Shown: positions 8,534-16,292 of the stretch, in pieces
Position numbering within the stretch: position 1 is the stretch's first letter
How the letters are laid out: each line of letters opens with the position of its first letter
Made by a program: the position numbers and the translations under genes
The notes under the pieces: model-generated
The model's database searches: none
What the model was told of the DNA's origin: nothing
Seen by the model: the letters and a program-made list of their open reading frames with translations, nothing else
DNA from: Streptomyces sp. TSRI0107
Lineage (GTDB): Bacteria > Actinomycetota > Actinomycetes > Streptomycetales > Streptomycetaceae
Reading direction: 5' to 3'
NCBI RefSeq assembly: GCF_001905845.1
Contig: NZ_LIVZ01000020.1
Location: 25,983 to 89,982 of the forward strand
DNA: 64,000 bases

Positions 8534-9882
8534 GCCGCGGCCCCCCGCTCCCCGACTACGGCCTCCCCGTCGTCGGCGTCCCCGGCCACGGGCGCACAGG
8601 CAACGGCGTCCCCGACTACGGCCTCCCCGTCGTCGGCGTCCACGGCCACGGGCGCACAGGCAACGGCGTTGCCGGCCACGGCCTCCCCCACCGGCACCCT
8701 CGCCACCACCCGAAACTTCCCGGTCCCGGCCGGCCCGGCCTCCAGCGTGCCGTCCACCGCCCGCAGCCGCTCCCGCAGCCCCGCGAGGCCGGTGCCTCCG
8801 CCGCCGCTTCCGGCGGCGGTCTCGGCGCCGTCGTTCTCCACTGTCAGCACCACACATCCCTCGGACATCAGCAGCCCCACGGAACACCGCCGGGCGTCTC
8901 CGTGCCGCAGCACGTTCGTCGTGGCCTCGCGCACCACCCAGGCGAGCGCCGACTGCACCTCGGCGGGCAGTCCGGCCGCCTCCCCGGTGACCTCGCACTC
9001 GATCCCGGCGGCCTTCAGGACGCCCTGAGCGCCCACGAGTTCGACGCCGAGGTCGGCCTCCCGGTAGCCGCGTACGACGTCCCGCACCTCCCGCTGCGAC
9101 TCCGCCGCGATCCGCTGCACCTCGATCATCTGCTCGACGGCCTCCTCCCGCCCCCGCCGGGCGAGCTGCACGGACAGTTCGCTCTTCAGGGCGATGACCG
9201 CGAGGTTCCGGCCGATGACGTCGTGCAGGTCGCGCCCGAACCGCAGCCGCTCCTCCGCGACGGCGAGCCGGGCCCGGGTCTCGCGGGCCTCGTCGAGTTC
9301 GTAGACGGCGTTGAGCAGCCAGACGGAGAACACCGAGGTCATGGCGAAGAAGCCGGTGCCGAGCAGCGCCGCCAGCGCCGTGACCAGCGCGGCCATACCG
9401 GCCCCCAGCGCCATGGAGATCACGCCCACGCCCGCCGCGACGCCGAGCACCAGCGCAGACACCCGGCGTCTGCTGCGGAGGCCGAGAGTGATCATCCCGA
9501 CGCCGAAGAAGAGCAGACCGCCGATCACCGAGCCCAGTGCGGATGCGGTGCCCTCACCGCCCGGGCCACGGTCGACGAGCCAGAGCACGACGACCGCGAA
9601 CACCGCGCTGGTCACCCCGAACGCCGACATCAGCCGCAGCGGCTGCGCCCGCCGCCCGCGCGTCCAGTCCAGCGCCCGGCTGCCCACCACCGCGCCGAAC
9701 GCCGCGTGCGCGCACACCATCAGGCACACCCAGGGCGCGTACGGCAGCGGCACCTCGCCGAGGGCCGGGAGGCCGAACACCGCGACCTCGGCCACCGCGA
9801 AGAAGTGGAACGACCACCGCGTGTACGTCTCGACCTTCGCCGGCGTGCTCTTGCGCCGCCACCATCTCCCCGGCCCGGACAC
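8530..9882 (-). CDS. membrane sensor histidine kinase (HisKA_3 type)
   Basis: 450 aa from a GTG at 9882 preceded by a G-rich Shine-Dalgarno sequence; longer frames would overlap the permease gene. The N-terminal half has five or six membrane segments (from about residue 20 to 165). The dimerisation/phosphoacceptor helix carries H220 in RFGRDLHDVIGRN, followed by the ATPase motifs VVREATTNVLRHG, VENDG and GTGLAGLRERL. The C-terminus has an odd tail in which a 20-residue unit (ending VACAPVA.DADDGEAVVG) is duplicated (see 8551-8670). Coupled by overlap to the response regulator. Confidence 0.93.
   Translation of the reverse strand: MSGPGRWWRRKSTPAKVETYTRWSFHFFAVAEVAVFGLPALGEVPLPYAPWVCLMVCAHAAFGAVVGSRALDWTRGRRAQPLRLMSAFGVTSAVFAVVVLWLVDRGPGGEGTASALGSVIGGLLFFGVGMITLGLRSRRRVSALVLGVAAGVGVISMALGAGMAALVTALAALLGTGFFAMTSVFSVWLLNAVYELDEARETRARLAVAEERLRFGRDLHDVIGRNLAVIALKSELSVQLARRGREEAVEQMIEVQRIAAESQREVRDVVRGYREADLGVELVGAQGVLKAAGIECEVTGEAAGLPAEVQSALAWVVREATTNVLRHGDARRCSVGLLMSEGCVVLTVENDGAETAAGSGGGGTGLAGLRERLRAVDGTLEAGPAGTGKFRVVARVPVGEAVAGNAVACAPVAVDADDGEAVVGDAVACAPVAGDADDGEAVVGERGAAA
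8551..8670. repeat. 60-bp in-frame tandem duplication in the kinase gene
   Basis: 8551-8610 and 8611-8670 are the same 60-mer with two mismatches. It adds exactly 20 residues to the kinase tail and keeps the frame. A partial third copy (GCCGGCCACGGCCTCCCC) follows. Confidence 0.9.
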
Positions 9883-9902
9883 CTGCCCGCCACCCCCGTC
9901 CG

Positions 9903-10673
9903 TCAGCGTCGCGGCTCCCAGCGGAACCACCGCCGTACAGCAAACACCGCGAGTGCGGTCCAGGCCAGCGCGGTGGCGAGGTCGCCCAGCGCCTCGGAGC
10001 CGGAGAGGTCCCCGGTCCAGCCGCCCCGCACCAGCGCGATCACCGGGGTCAGCGGCAGCAGTTCGCAGACGGACGCCAGCCCGTCGGGCAGCACCTCCAG
10101 CGGGACGGTGATGCCGGAGCCCAGCATGGAGACGAACATCATCGGCAGCCCGGTCACCTGGGCACTCTCCGCGGTCCTGGTGAAGACCGCGGTGACCGCC
10201 GCCAGCGCCCCGCACATCACGATCCCCAACAGCACGCCCGCCACGGCGAGATGGGGCGCGGACGGGGCACCGACGTCCAGCACCGCCGCACTGCCCACCG
10301 CGACCAGCAGACACTGCGCGAGCCCGATCCCGGACGCCGGCAGCGCGGCGCCGACCAGGATCTCCCGGTCCCGCAGCTCACCGGTGCGCAGCCGCTTGAG
10401 CACCAGCTCCTCGCGGCGGGTGACGTAGGCGGTGGTGAGGGAGGCGTAGACGGCGAACAGCAGGGAGAAGCCGACGGCGGCGGGCAGGATCACGGTGCCG
10501 ACGGTCAGCCCCGCGCCCTCGAGGTCCATCTCGTCGACCGCGCCGCGCACGCTGAACGGCAGCGCCAGCGGCACGAGCAACGCGGTGACGAGTGTGGCCT
10601 TGCTGCGTCCGAGCAGGGTCAGTTCGGCCCGCGCCAGCGCGCCCATCCGCCCCGCGACAGTCGTGGTGCTCAT
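9903..10673 (-). CDS. ABC-2 type transporter permease
   Basis: 256 aa from the ATG at 10673, which overlaps the stop of the ATPase gene (ATGA). Six hydrophobic segments can be seen, beginning LVTALLVPLALPF, and the ABC-2-type segment TGLPMMFVSMLGSGITVPLEVLP lies before the last pair. Forms the membrane half of an exporter with the upstream ATPase. 20 bases separate it from the kinase gene. Substrate unknown; peptide antibiotics or lipids are usual for this arrangement. Confidence 0.9.
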   Translation of the reverse strand: MSTTTVAGRMGALARAELTLLGRSKATLVTALLVPLALPFSVRGAVDEMDLEGAGLTVGTVILPAAVGFSLLFAVYASLTTAYVTRREELVLKRLRTGELRDREILVGAALPASGIGLAQCLLVAVGSAAVLDVGAPSAPHLAVAGVLLGIVMCGALAAVTAVFTRTAESAQVTGLPMMFVSMLGSGITVPLEVLPDGLASVCELLPLTPVIALVRGGWTGDLSGSEALGDLATALAWTALAVFAVRRWFRWEPRR

Positions 10674-11632
10674 ACGCCTGCCCCCTCCTCGTGCGCCGCG
10701 AGGGCCGACGCCCGCCCGGCGATCCCCAGGAACGCCTCCTCCAGCGACGGGGACCGCGCGTCCAGCCGCCGCAGCTCCACCCCGGCGTCCCGCGCCCACA
10801 CCAGCAGGCCGGTGGCCGCCCGCTGCAACTCGTACGTCCGCAGCCGTACGGTCCTGCCGTCGACGTCGTGGCCGACGACGCCCAGCTCGCCGAGGGCGGG
10901 CAGGTCGCCGAGGAAGTAGCCCTCGGGCAGTTCGAAGGAGATCCGGGACGGCTGGGCCGCGGTCACCTCGTCCGGGGTGCCGCTCGCCGCGATGCGCCCC
11001 TCGTGGAGGATCGCCAGCCGGTCGGCCAGCTGCTCGGCCTCCTCCAGGTAGTGCGTGGTGAGCAGCACGGTCGTACCGCCGTCGCGCAGCGCGCGCACCA
11101 AGTCCCAGGTCTCGCGGCGGCCTTCGGCGTCCAGTCCGGTCGTCGGCTCGTCGAGGAACAGCACCTCGGGGTCGCCGAGCAGCGCGAGCGCCAGGTCCAG
11201 CCGCCGCCGTTCACCGCCGGACAGCTGCTTCACCCGCACCGTGGCCCGCTTCCCGAGCCCGACGGCCTCCAGCGCCTCGCCGACGGGCCGGGCGCCGCTG
11301 GTGCAGCCCGCCCACATCCGTACGGTCTCGGCGACGGTCAGCTCCGCCGGGAACCCGCCCTCCTGCAACATGACACCGGTGCGCGGCCGTACGACCTCCC
11401 GCTCGCCGTGCGGATCGTGCCCGAGCACCCGCACCCGGCCCTCGGTCGGCGGGGCGAGCCCTTCCAGCAGCTCGACCGTGGACGTCTTGCCGGCGCCGTT
11501 GGTGCCCAGCAGCGCGAAGACCTCACCGCGGGTCACGCTGAACGTGATCCCGCGCACGGCTTCGAACCCGCCCCCGTACACACGCTTGAGGTCGGTGACC
11601 TCGATCACGTGCTCGTGTTCGTCGGTTTTCAT
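10670..11632 (-). CDS. ABC transporter ATP-binding protein (DrrA-like)
   Basis: 320 aa. Walker A GTNGAGKT (about residues 43-50), signature LSGGERRRLDLALAL, Walker B VLFLDEPTTGLD and a final His switch (TTHYLEE) are all present, so this is an active ATPase. About 90 residues follow the nucleotide-binding domain, as in DrrA-type exporters. First gene of the operon; its promoter region contains inverted repeats (11676-11702). Confidence 0.93.
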   Translation of the reverse strand: MKTDEHEHVIEVTDLKRVYGGGFEAVRGITFSVTRGEVFALLGTNGAGKTSTVELLEGLAPPTEGRVRVLGHDPHGEREVVRPRTGVMLQEGGFPAELTVAETVRMWAGCTSGARPVGEALEAVGLGKRATVRVKQLSGGERRRLDLALALLGDPEVLFLDEPTTGLDAEGRRETWDLVRALRDGGTTVLLTTHYLEEAEQLADRLAILHEGRIAASGTPDEVTAAQPSRISFELPEGYFLGDLPALGELGVVGHDVDGRTVRLRTYELQRAATGLLVWARDAGVELRRLDARSPSLEEAFLGIAGRASALAAHEEGAGV

Positions 11633-11675
11633 GACTTCAGCGTCCCGGCGGCCGGGGCCGTTCGGCAGTGCGCGC

Positions 11676-11702
11676 TGTCATAGGCGGACATGACAAATGT
11701 CA
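11676..11702. promoter_or_regulatory. inverted repeats upstream of the exporter operon
   Basis: TGTCAT (11676-11681) and ATGACA (11690-11695) form an inverted repeat with 8 bases between, and TGACA-AA-TGTCA (11691-11702) forms a second, overlapping one. The site is 44 bases before the ATPase start codon and is a candidate binding site for the operon's own LuxR-type regulator. Confidence 0.45.
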
Positions 11703-11732
11703 GAGAGATCGCGCAATACGTGGGACATACGC

Positions 11733-11848
11733 CGAAGGCCCCGGTCGATGACCAGGGCCTTGGTGACTGGAGCGGACGACGAGGCTCGAACTCGCGACCT
11801 CAACCTTGGCAAGGTTGCGCTCTACCAACTGAGCTACGTCCGCATTGC
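11733..11848. repeat. second copy of a 116-bp direct repeat (first copy 7791-7906)
   Basis: This stretch, hairpin plus tRNA-Gly(GCC) plus five bases, matches 7791-7906 at 113 of 116 positions. The two copies flank the whole regulator/kinase/exporter operon. The hairpin here (AAGGCCCCGGTC, 3-base loop, GACCAGGGCCTT) has one mispair. Confidence 0.9.
11771..11843 (-). tRNA. tRNA-Gly(GCC), copy 2
   Basis: Identical in all 73 positions to the tRNA at 7829-7901. A TAGGCT -10 box on the minus strand (11883-11888) lies about 40 bases upstream. Confidence 0.97.
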
Positions 11849-11923
11849 CTCCGATCAGCTCTCACTGACCGGCGCGAGCACCAGCCTACCTGATCCACAA
11901 GAGTGGTCCGTACGGCGGTGCAG

Positions 11924-11995
11924 AGCGGGTGACAGGAATTGCACACTGCGCCTTCCCCCTGGAAGGGGGATGTTCTACTACTGAACTACACCCGC
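11924..11995 (-). tRNA. aberrant tRNA-Gly(TCC)
   Basis: On the minus strand: acceptor GCGGGTG/CACCCGC (perfect), D arm GTTC-AGTAGTA-GAAC, anticodon arm TCCCC-CTTCCAG-GGGGA with anticodon TCC, discriminator T. Two parts are not canonical. The D loop reads AGTAGTA rather than AGTGGTA, losing G18. The T arm reads CAGTG-TGCAATT-CCTGT: the stem barely pairs and T-T-C at 54-56 is replaced by T-G-C, giving G-T-G-C-A where G-T-psi-C-R is expected. Acceptor and anticodon arms are well preserved. Either a pseudogene with the T arm damaged or a specialised, non-ribosomal tRNA (see findings). Confidence 0.75.
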
Positions 11996-12045
11996 ATGTA
12001 CTCCGTGAGCCGGGCCTTTCGGCCTCGCCCCTCGGCGTGCTCCAG

Positions 12046-12076
12046 ACTCTAGCTGATCAGCGGGGGTGCTGCGCAA
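12046..12076 (-). promoter_or_regulatory. promoter of tRNA-Gly(TCC)
   Basis: On the minus strand TTGCGC (12071-12076), 19 bases, TAGAGT (12046-12051), ending about 50 bases before the tRNA. The region between the tRNA and the Lsr2-type gene (11996-12186) holds nothing else. Confidence 0.5.
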
Positions 12077-12186
12077 GTCGGTTGCCGTGAGGGGCGGCTG
12101 AGCGGCCGTCGGCGGGCTCGCCACGCGCGGGGCGCGCGGGGCCGGCGCGCACGGCACGGACGGCACCGACGGCCCACGGCAACGGC

Positions 12187-12504
12187 TCACTGCGCGGCGG
12201 TGAACGCCTCGTAGACCTTCTTGGGGATGCGGCCGCGCGCGGGCACGTCCATCTTGTTGGCCTGGGCCCAGGCGCGTACCGCCGCCGGGTCGGGGGCCAC
12301 CTCGGTCTGCTTGTAGGCCTTGCCCGACTTCGACCGCTTGCGGCCGGCCTCCACGTAGGGCGCGAGCGCCTTACGCAGTTTCCTGGCATTGGCTTCATTC
12401 AGGTCGATCTCGTACGACTTGCCGTCGAGTCCGAAGGCGATCGTTTCCGCCGCTTCCGAGCCGTCGATGTCGTCAAAGAGGGTGACCACGACCTTTTGCG
12501 CCAC
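12187..12504 (-). CDS. lsrL: Lsr2-like nucleoid-associated silencer (second paralogue)
   Basis: 105 aa from the GTG at 12504 (product begins VAQKVVVTLFDDIDGSEA). The N-terminal oligomerisation domain is followed by a basic linker (GRKRSKSGKAYKQTE) and the DNA-binding domain with VRAWAQANKMDVPARGRIP, where R90-G91-R92 is the AT-hook-like minor-groove contact of Lsr2. Lsr2 proteins coat AT-rich foreign DNA and silence it. Streptomyces has two copies; position next to purS suggests this is the paralogue named lsrL in S. coelicolor rather than lsr2 itself. Symbol rests on remembered synteny. Confidence 0.9.
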   Translation of the reverse strand: MAQKVVVTLFDDIDGSEAAETIAFGLDGKSYEIDLNEANARKLRKALAPYVEAGRKRSKSGKAYKQTEVAPDPAAVRAWAQANKMDVPARGRIPKKVYEAFTAAQ

Positions 12505-12814
12505 GAATATCGGTCCCTTCGTGCGGCACCTCAATGCAGCTCATCTGCGATGACGTGCCGAGTGTCGGCTATTGCCAATTCATTTGTACAGTGCCTGGCA
12601 AAGCAATGTGAAGCCCGACTAAATCTCCCCGCGTGTCCCGGCGCACTAGCTATCCCGGGTCGATCCGGGATCTTTCCCTGAACTTTTCGTGAAGGGGTGG
12701 CTCCGATGCCGGATCGTGACGATCGTTCCGTAGGTTCCTACAACTCTACTCGCGTAGAAATTTTGTGCGGGTAGTCTGAAGGAACCTGCTCAGCACCACA
12801 CACCGGGAGTGCCA
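12505..12814 (+). promoter_or_regulatory. divergent lsrL / purS promoter region
   Basis: 310 bases between divergent genes, more AT-rich than the surroundings (AT patches at 12565-12620 and 12735-12770). TAGTCT at 12772-12777 is a likely -10 for purSQL, leaving a leader of about 30 bases. No clear -35. AT-rich promoter DNA next to a gene for an AT-binding silencer would suit autoregulation; that is inference. Confidence 0.45.
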
Positions 12815-13078
12815 GTGGCACGCGTCGTAGTCGACGTCATGCTCAAGCCGGAGATCCTCGACCCCCAGGGCCAGGCGGTGCAGCGCGCACTGCCGCGGCT
12901 GGGTTTCGACGGCATCTCCGATGTACGTCAGGGAAAGCGATTCGAACTGGAAGTTGACGGGCCCGTCGACGAGGCCGCGCTCGCCCGCATCCACGATCTT
13001 GCGGAATCCTTCCTCGCCAACACCGTGATCGAGGACTTCACCGTCCGGATCGAGGAAGTCGCGGAGGCCGTCAAGTGA
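12815..13078 (+). CDS. purS: FGAM synthase subunit PurS
   Basis: 87 aa. Small subunit bridging PurL and PurQ in the three-part formylglycinamidine synthase of Gram-positive bacteria. The product ARVVVDVMLKPEILDPQG and the C-terminal VIEDFTVRIEEV fit the family. The GTG at 12815 is preferred over the one at 12809 because GGGAG (12805-12809) is correctly spaced from it. Its stop overlaps the purQ start by 4 bp. Confidence 0.95.
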   Translation: MARVVVDVMLKPEILDPQGQAVQRALPRLGFDGISDVRQGKRFELEVDGPVDEAALARIHDLAESFLANTVIEDFTVRIEEVAEAVK

Positions 13079-13755
13079 CCGCTCGTATTGGCGTCGTCAC
13101 TTTCCCGGGCTCTCTCGACGACCGGGACAGCCGGCGGGCGATCCGTCTCGCAGGCGCCGAGCCCGTCGCTCTCTGGCACAAGGACAAGGACCTCAAGCAG
13201 GTCGACGCCGTGGTGCTGTGCGGCGGTTTCTCGTACGGCGACTATCTCCGCGCCGGAGCCATCGCCCGCTTCTCGCCGGTGATGGACACGATCATCGAGC
13301 AGGCGAAAGCCGGCCTGCCGGTCCTCGGCATCTGCAACGGCTTCCAGATCCTCACCGAGGCGCACCTGCTGCCCGGCGCGATGCTCGGCAACGACCACCT
13401 GCACTTCATCTGCCGCGACCAGAAGCTGCGGGTGGAGAACGCGGACACCGCCTGGACGACCGACTACGCGGCGGGCCAGGAGATCCACATCCCGCTGAAG
13501 AACATGGACGGCCGGTACGTCGCCGACGAGTACACGCTCGACAAGCTGGAGGCCGAGGGCCGCGTCGCGTTCCGCTACGTGGACTTCAACCCCAACGGCT
13601 CGCTCCGCGACATCGCCGGCGTCACCAACGAGGCGGGCAACGTCGTGGGCCTGATGCCGCACCCGGAGCACGCCGTGGAGCCGCTGATCGGCACCGGCCG
13701 CACCGACGGCCTCCCGTTCTTCACCTCGATCCTCAAGAAGCTGGTCAACGCATGA
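13075..13755 (+). CDS. purQ: FGAM synthase glutaminase subunit
   Basis: 226 aa class-I glutamine amidotransferase delivering ammonia to PurL. The nucleophile is C87 in LGICNGFQIL, and the catalytic His/Glu lie in MPHPEHA near residue 198. Starts with GTG overlapping the purS stop (GTGA) and ends overlapping the purL start (ATGA), so purSQL are translationally coupled and made in step. Confidence 0.97.
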   Translation: MTARIGVVTFPGSLDDRDSRRAIRLAGAEPVALWHKDKDLKQVDAVVLCGGFSYGDYLRAGAIARFSPVMDTIIEQAKAGLPVLGICNGFQILTEAHLLPGAMLGNDHLHFICRDQKLRVENADTAWTTDYAAGQEIHIPLKNMDGRYVADEYTLDKLEAEGRVAFRYVDFNPNGSLRDIAGVTNEAGNVVGLMPHPEHAVEPLIGTGRTDGLPFFTSILKKLVNA

Positions 13756-16010
13756 GCCGGACGCCTCTGGACACGGTCGAGCACGCGGCCGCGACCCCCG
13801 ACGTCGAGCTGCCCTGGGCCGAACTCGGCCTGAAGAAGGACGAGTACGAGCGCGTGGTCGAGATCCTCGGCCGCCGGCCCACCGGTGCCGAGCTCGCCAT
13901 GTACTCGGTCATGTGGTCCGAGCACTGCTCGTACAAGTCCTCCAAGGTCCACCTCCGCCAGTTCGGCGAGAAGGCCCCCCAGTCCGACGCGATGCTCGTC
14001 GGCATCGGCGAGAACGCCGGTGTGGTCGACGTCGGCCAGGGCTACGCGGTCACCTTCAAGGTCGAGTCGCACAACCACCCGTCGTACGTCGAGCCCTACC
14101 AGGGCGCGGCCACGGGTGTCGGCGGCATCGTCCGCGACATCATCGCGATGGGCGCCCGCCCGGTCGCGGTCGTCGACCCGCTGCGCATGGGCGCGGCCGA
14201 CCACCCCGACACCAAGCGTGTGCTGCCGGGGGTCGTCGCCGGCATCGGCGGGTACGGCAACTGCCTCGGCCTGCCGAACATCGGCGGCGAGGTCGTCTTC
14301 GACTCCTGCTACCAGGGCAACCCGCTGGTCAACGCCGGTGCCATCGGCGTCATGCGGCACGAGGACATCCACCTCGCGAAGGCGTCCGGCGCGGGCAACA
14401 AGGTCATCATGTACGGGGCCCGCACGGGCGGCGACGGCATCGGCGGCGCCTCGATCCTGGCCTCCGAGACCTTCGACGACGCGAAGCCCTCGAAGCGTCC
14501 CGCCGTGCAGGTCGGCGACCCCTTCCAGGAGAAGCTGCTCATCGAGTGCACCCTGGAGGCCTTCCAGGAGAAGCTCGTCGTCGGCATCCAGGACCTGGGC
14601 GCCGCCGGAATCTCCTGCGCCACCAGCGAGCTGGCGTCCAACGGCTCCGGCGGCATGCGCGTCATCCTGGACGACGTCCCCCTGCGTGACTCGACTCTCT
14701 CGCCCGAGGAGATCCTCATGAGCGAGTCGCAGGAGCGCATGTGCGCGGTCGTCGAGCCGGAGAAGGTCGACCGCTTCCTCGAGATCTGCGACAAGTGGGA
14801 CGTCATCGCCACCGTCATCGGTGAGGTGACCGACGGCGACCGTCTGGAGATCTTCTGGCACGGCGAGAAGATCGTCGACGTGGACCCGCGCACGGTCGCC
14901 CACGAGGGCCCGACCTACGAGCGCCCGTACGCCCGCCCGTCCTGGCAGGACGAGCTCCAGGCGGACGACGCGAACAAGCTGCCGCGCCCGGAGACCTCGG
15001 AGGAGCTGAGGGACCAGGTCCTGAAGCTGGTCGCCTCCCCGAACCAGGCCTCCAAGAAGTGGATCACGTCGCAGTACGACCACTTCGTGCAGGGCAACAC
15101 GGTCCTCGCCCAGCCCGAGGACTCCGGCATGATCCGCATCGACGAGGAGACCGGCCTCGGCGTCGCCATCTCGACGGACGGCAACGGCCGGTACGCCAAG
15201 CTCGACCCGTACACGGGCGCGCAGCTGGCCCTCGCCGAGGCCTACCGCAACGTGGCGACGACCGGCGCCAAGCCGCTCGCCGTCTCCGACTGCCTGAACT
15301 TCGGCTCCCCCGAGGACCCGGCGGTCATGTGGCAGTTCGCGGAGGCCGTGCGCGGCCTGGCGGACGCCTGCCAGCAGCTCGGCACCCCGGTGACCGGCGG
15401 CAACGTCTCGCTCTACAACCAGACGGGCGAGGCGGCCATCCACCCGACGCCGGTCGTCGCCGTGCTGGGCGTCATCGACGACGTCGCCCGCCGCACGCCG
15501 GTCGCCTTCCAGGAGGAGGGCCAGCTGCTGTACCTCCTCGGCGACACGCGCGAGGAGTTCGGCGGCTCGGCCTGGTCCCAGGTCGTCCACGACCACCTCG
15601 GCGGCCTGCCCCCGCAGGTGGACCTGGAGCGCGAGCGGCTGCTCGCCGAGATCCTGATCTCCGCCTCCCGCGACGGCATGATCGACTCGGCGCACGACCT
15701 GTCCGACGGCGGCCTGATCCAGGCGGTCGTCGAGTCGGCGCTGCTCGGCGGCAAGGGCGCCCGCCTGATCGTCCCGGACGGTCTGGACGCGTTCACCTTC
15801 CTCTTCTCGGAGTCGGCCGGCCGCGCGGTCGTCGCCGTCCCCCGCTCGGAGGAGGTCCGCTTCAACGACATGTGCGGCGCCCGGGGCCTCCCGGCCACCC
15901 GCATCGGTGTCGTCGACGGCGACACGGTGGAGATCCAGGGCGAGTTCAGCCTCTCCCTGGAGGAGCTGCGCACCGCCCACGAGAGCACCATCCCGGCGCT
16001 CCTGGCCTGA
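13752..16010 (+). CDS. purL: FGAM synthase large subunit
   Basis: 752 aa, the usual length of the small-type PurL. ATP-dependent conversion of FGAR to FGAM. Recognised by EHCSYKSSKVHLRQF, VESHNHPSYVEPYQGAATG and AHDLSDGGLIQAV. The ATG overlaps the purQ stop; the open frame continues upstream only as a shadow of purQ. A 15-bp hairpin terminator follows 13 bases after the stop. Confidence 0.97.
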   Translation: MSRTPLDTVEHAAATPDVELPWAELGLKKDEYERVVEILGRRPTGAELAMYSVMWSEHCSYKSSKVHLRQFGEKAPQSDAMLVGIGENAGVVDVGQGYAVTFKVESHNHPSYVEPYQGAATGVGGIVRDIIAMGARPVAVVDPLRMGAADHPDTKRVLPGVVAGIGGYGNCLGLPNIGGEVVFDSCYQGNPLVNAGAIGVMRHEDIHLAKASGAGNKVIMYGARTGGDGIGGASILASETFDDAKPSKRPAVQVGDPFQEKLLIECTLEAFQEKLVVGIQDLGAAGISCATSELASNGSGGMRVILDDVPLRDSTLSPEEILMSESQERMCAVVEPEKVDRFLEICDKWDVIATVIGEVTDGDRLEIFWHGEKIVDVDPRTVAHEGPTYERPYARPSWQDELQADDANKLPRPETSEELRDQVLKLVASPNQASKKWITSQYDHFVQGNTVLAQPEDSGMIRIDEETGLGVAISTDGNGRYAKLDPYTGAQLALAEAYRNVATTGAKPLAVSDCLNFGSPEDPAVMWQFAEAVRGLADACQQLGTPVTGGNVSLYNQTGEAAIHPTPVVAVLGVIDDVARRTPVAFQEEGQLLYLLGDTREEFGGSAWSQVVHDHLGGLPPQVDLERERLLAEILISASRDGMIDSAHDLSDGGLIQAVVESALLGGKGARLIVPDGLDAFTFLFSESAGRAVVAVPRSEEVRFNDMCGARGLPATRIGVVDGDTVEIQGEFSLSLEELRTAHESTIPALLA

Positions 16011-16023
16011 TCACAGGCCGTAC

Positions 16024-16065
16024 GAAGGCCCCGCCCGGCCGGTCGAAAAACCGGGCGGGGCCTTC
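16024..16065 (+). terminator. purSQL terminator
   Basis: GAAGGCCCCGCCCGG (16024-16038) pairs perfectly with CCGGGCGGGGCCTTC (16051-16065); the loop ends in AAAAA. Confidence 0.85.
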
Positions 16066-16076
16066 GCCTGCCTTGG

Positions 16077-16283
16077 CCTAGGGGGTGTCTCGTCGATCAG
16101 GCCGGATCAGGGAGCGGCGTCTGGTGCCGTGCATCGCAAGGCGGAGGAGGGAGCCGATGCGATGGGGGTCCCCCCTGCTCGAGCGGAGCCGAGAGCTTGG
16201 GGGAATCGGGGACCGACGACAACGCGGCGAGGTGCGGTGCCAGGCGCCGCGAGCCCGGCATGATCGGCGAGACACCCCCTAGG
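16077..16283. mobile_element. MITE with 30-bp terminal inverted repeats
   Basis: The left end (CCTAGGGGGTGTCTCGTCGA...) and the reverse complement of the right end (CCTAGGGGGTGTCTCGCCGA...) agree at about 27 of 30 positions. The element is 207 bp with no coding capacity, flanked by CTAG, and is therefore a non-autonomous miniature transposon; the TIR style suggests an IS5-like parent. A nested palindrome (GGGGGTCCCCCC ... CTTGGGGGA, about 16164-16205) belongs to the same repeat class as the insert in purD. Transposase family is inferred from the TIR only. Confidence 0.8.
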
Positions 16284-16285
16284 CT
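16280..16285 (+). promoter_or_regulatory. -10 box formed at the MITE end
   Basis: TAGGCT spans the last bases of the MITE and the flanking DNA and lies 7 bases before the ATG of the next gene, the geometry of a leaderless promoter. Any -35 contact must fall inside the MITE. Confidence 0.5.
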
Positions 16286-16292
16286 CACCCTC

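Noticed and set aside
7791..11848. Integrative element or prophage at tRNA-Gly
   Set aside because: Two tRNA copies as direct repeats are suggestive, but there is no integrase, excisionase or phage gene between them; kept only as a repeat-bracketed segment.
13218..13751. Upstream extension of the purL frame
   Set aside because: Shadow of purQ; the ATG at 13752 overlaps the purQ stop as expected.
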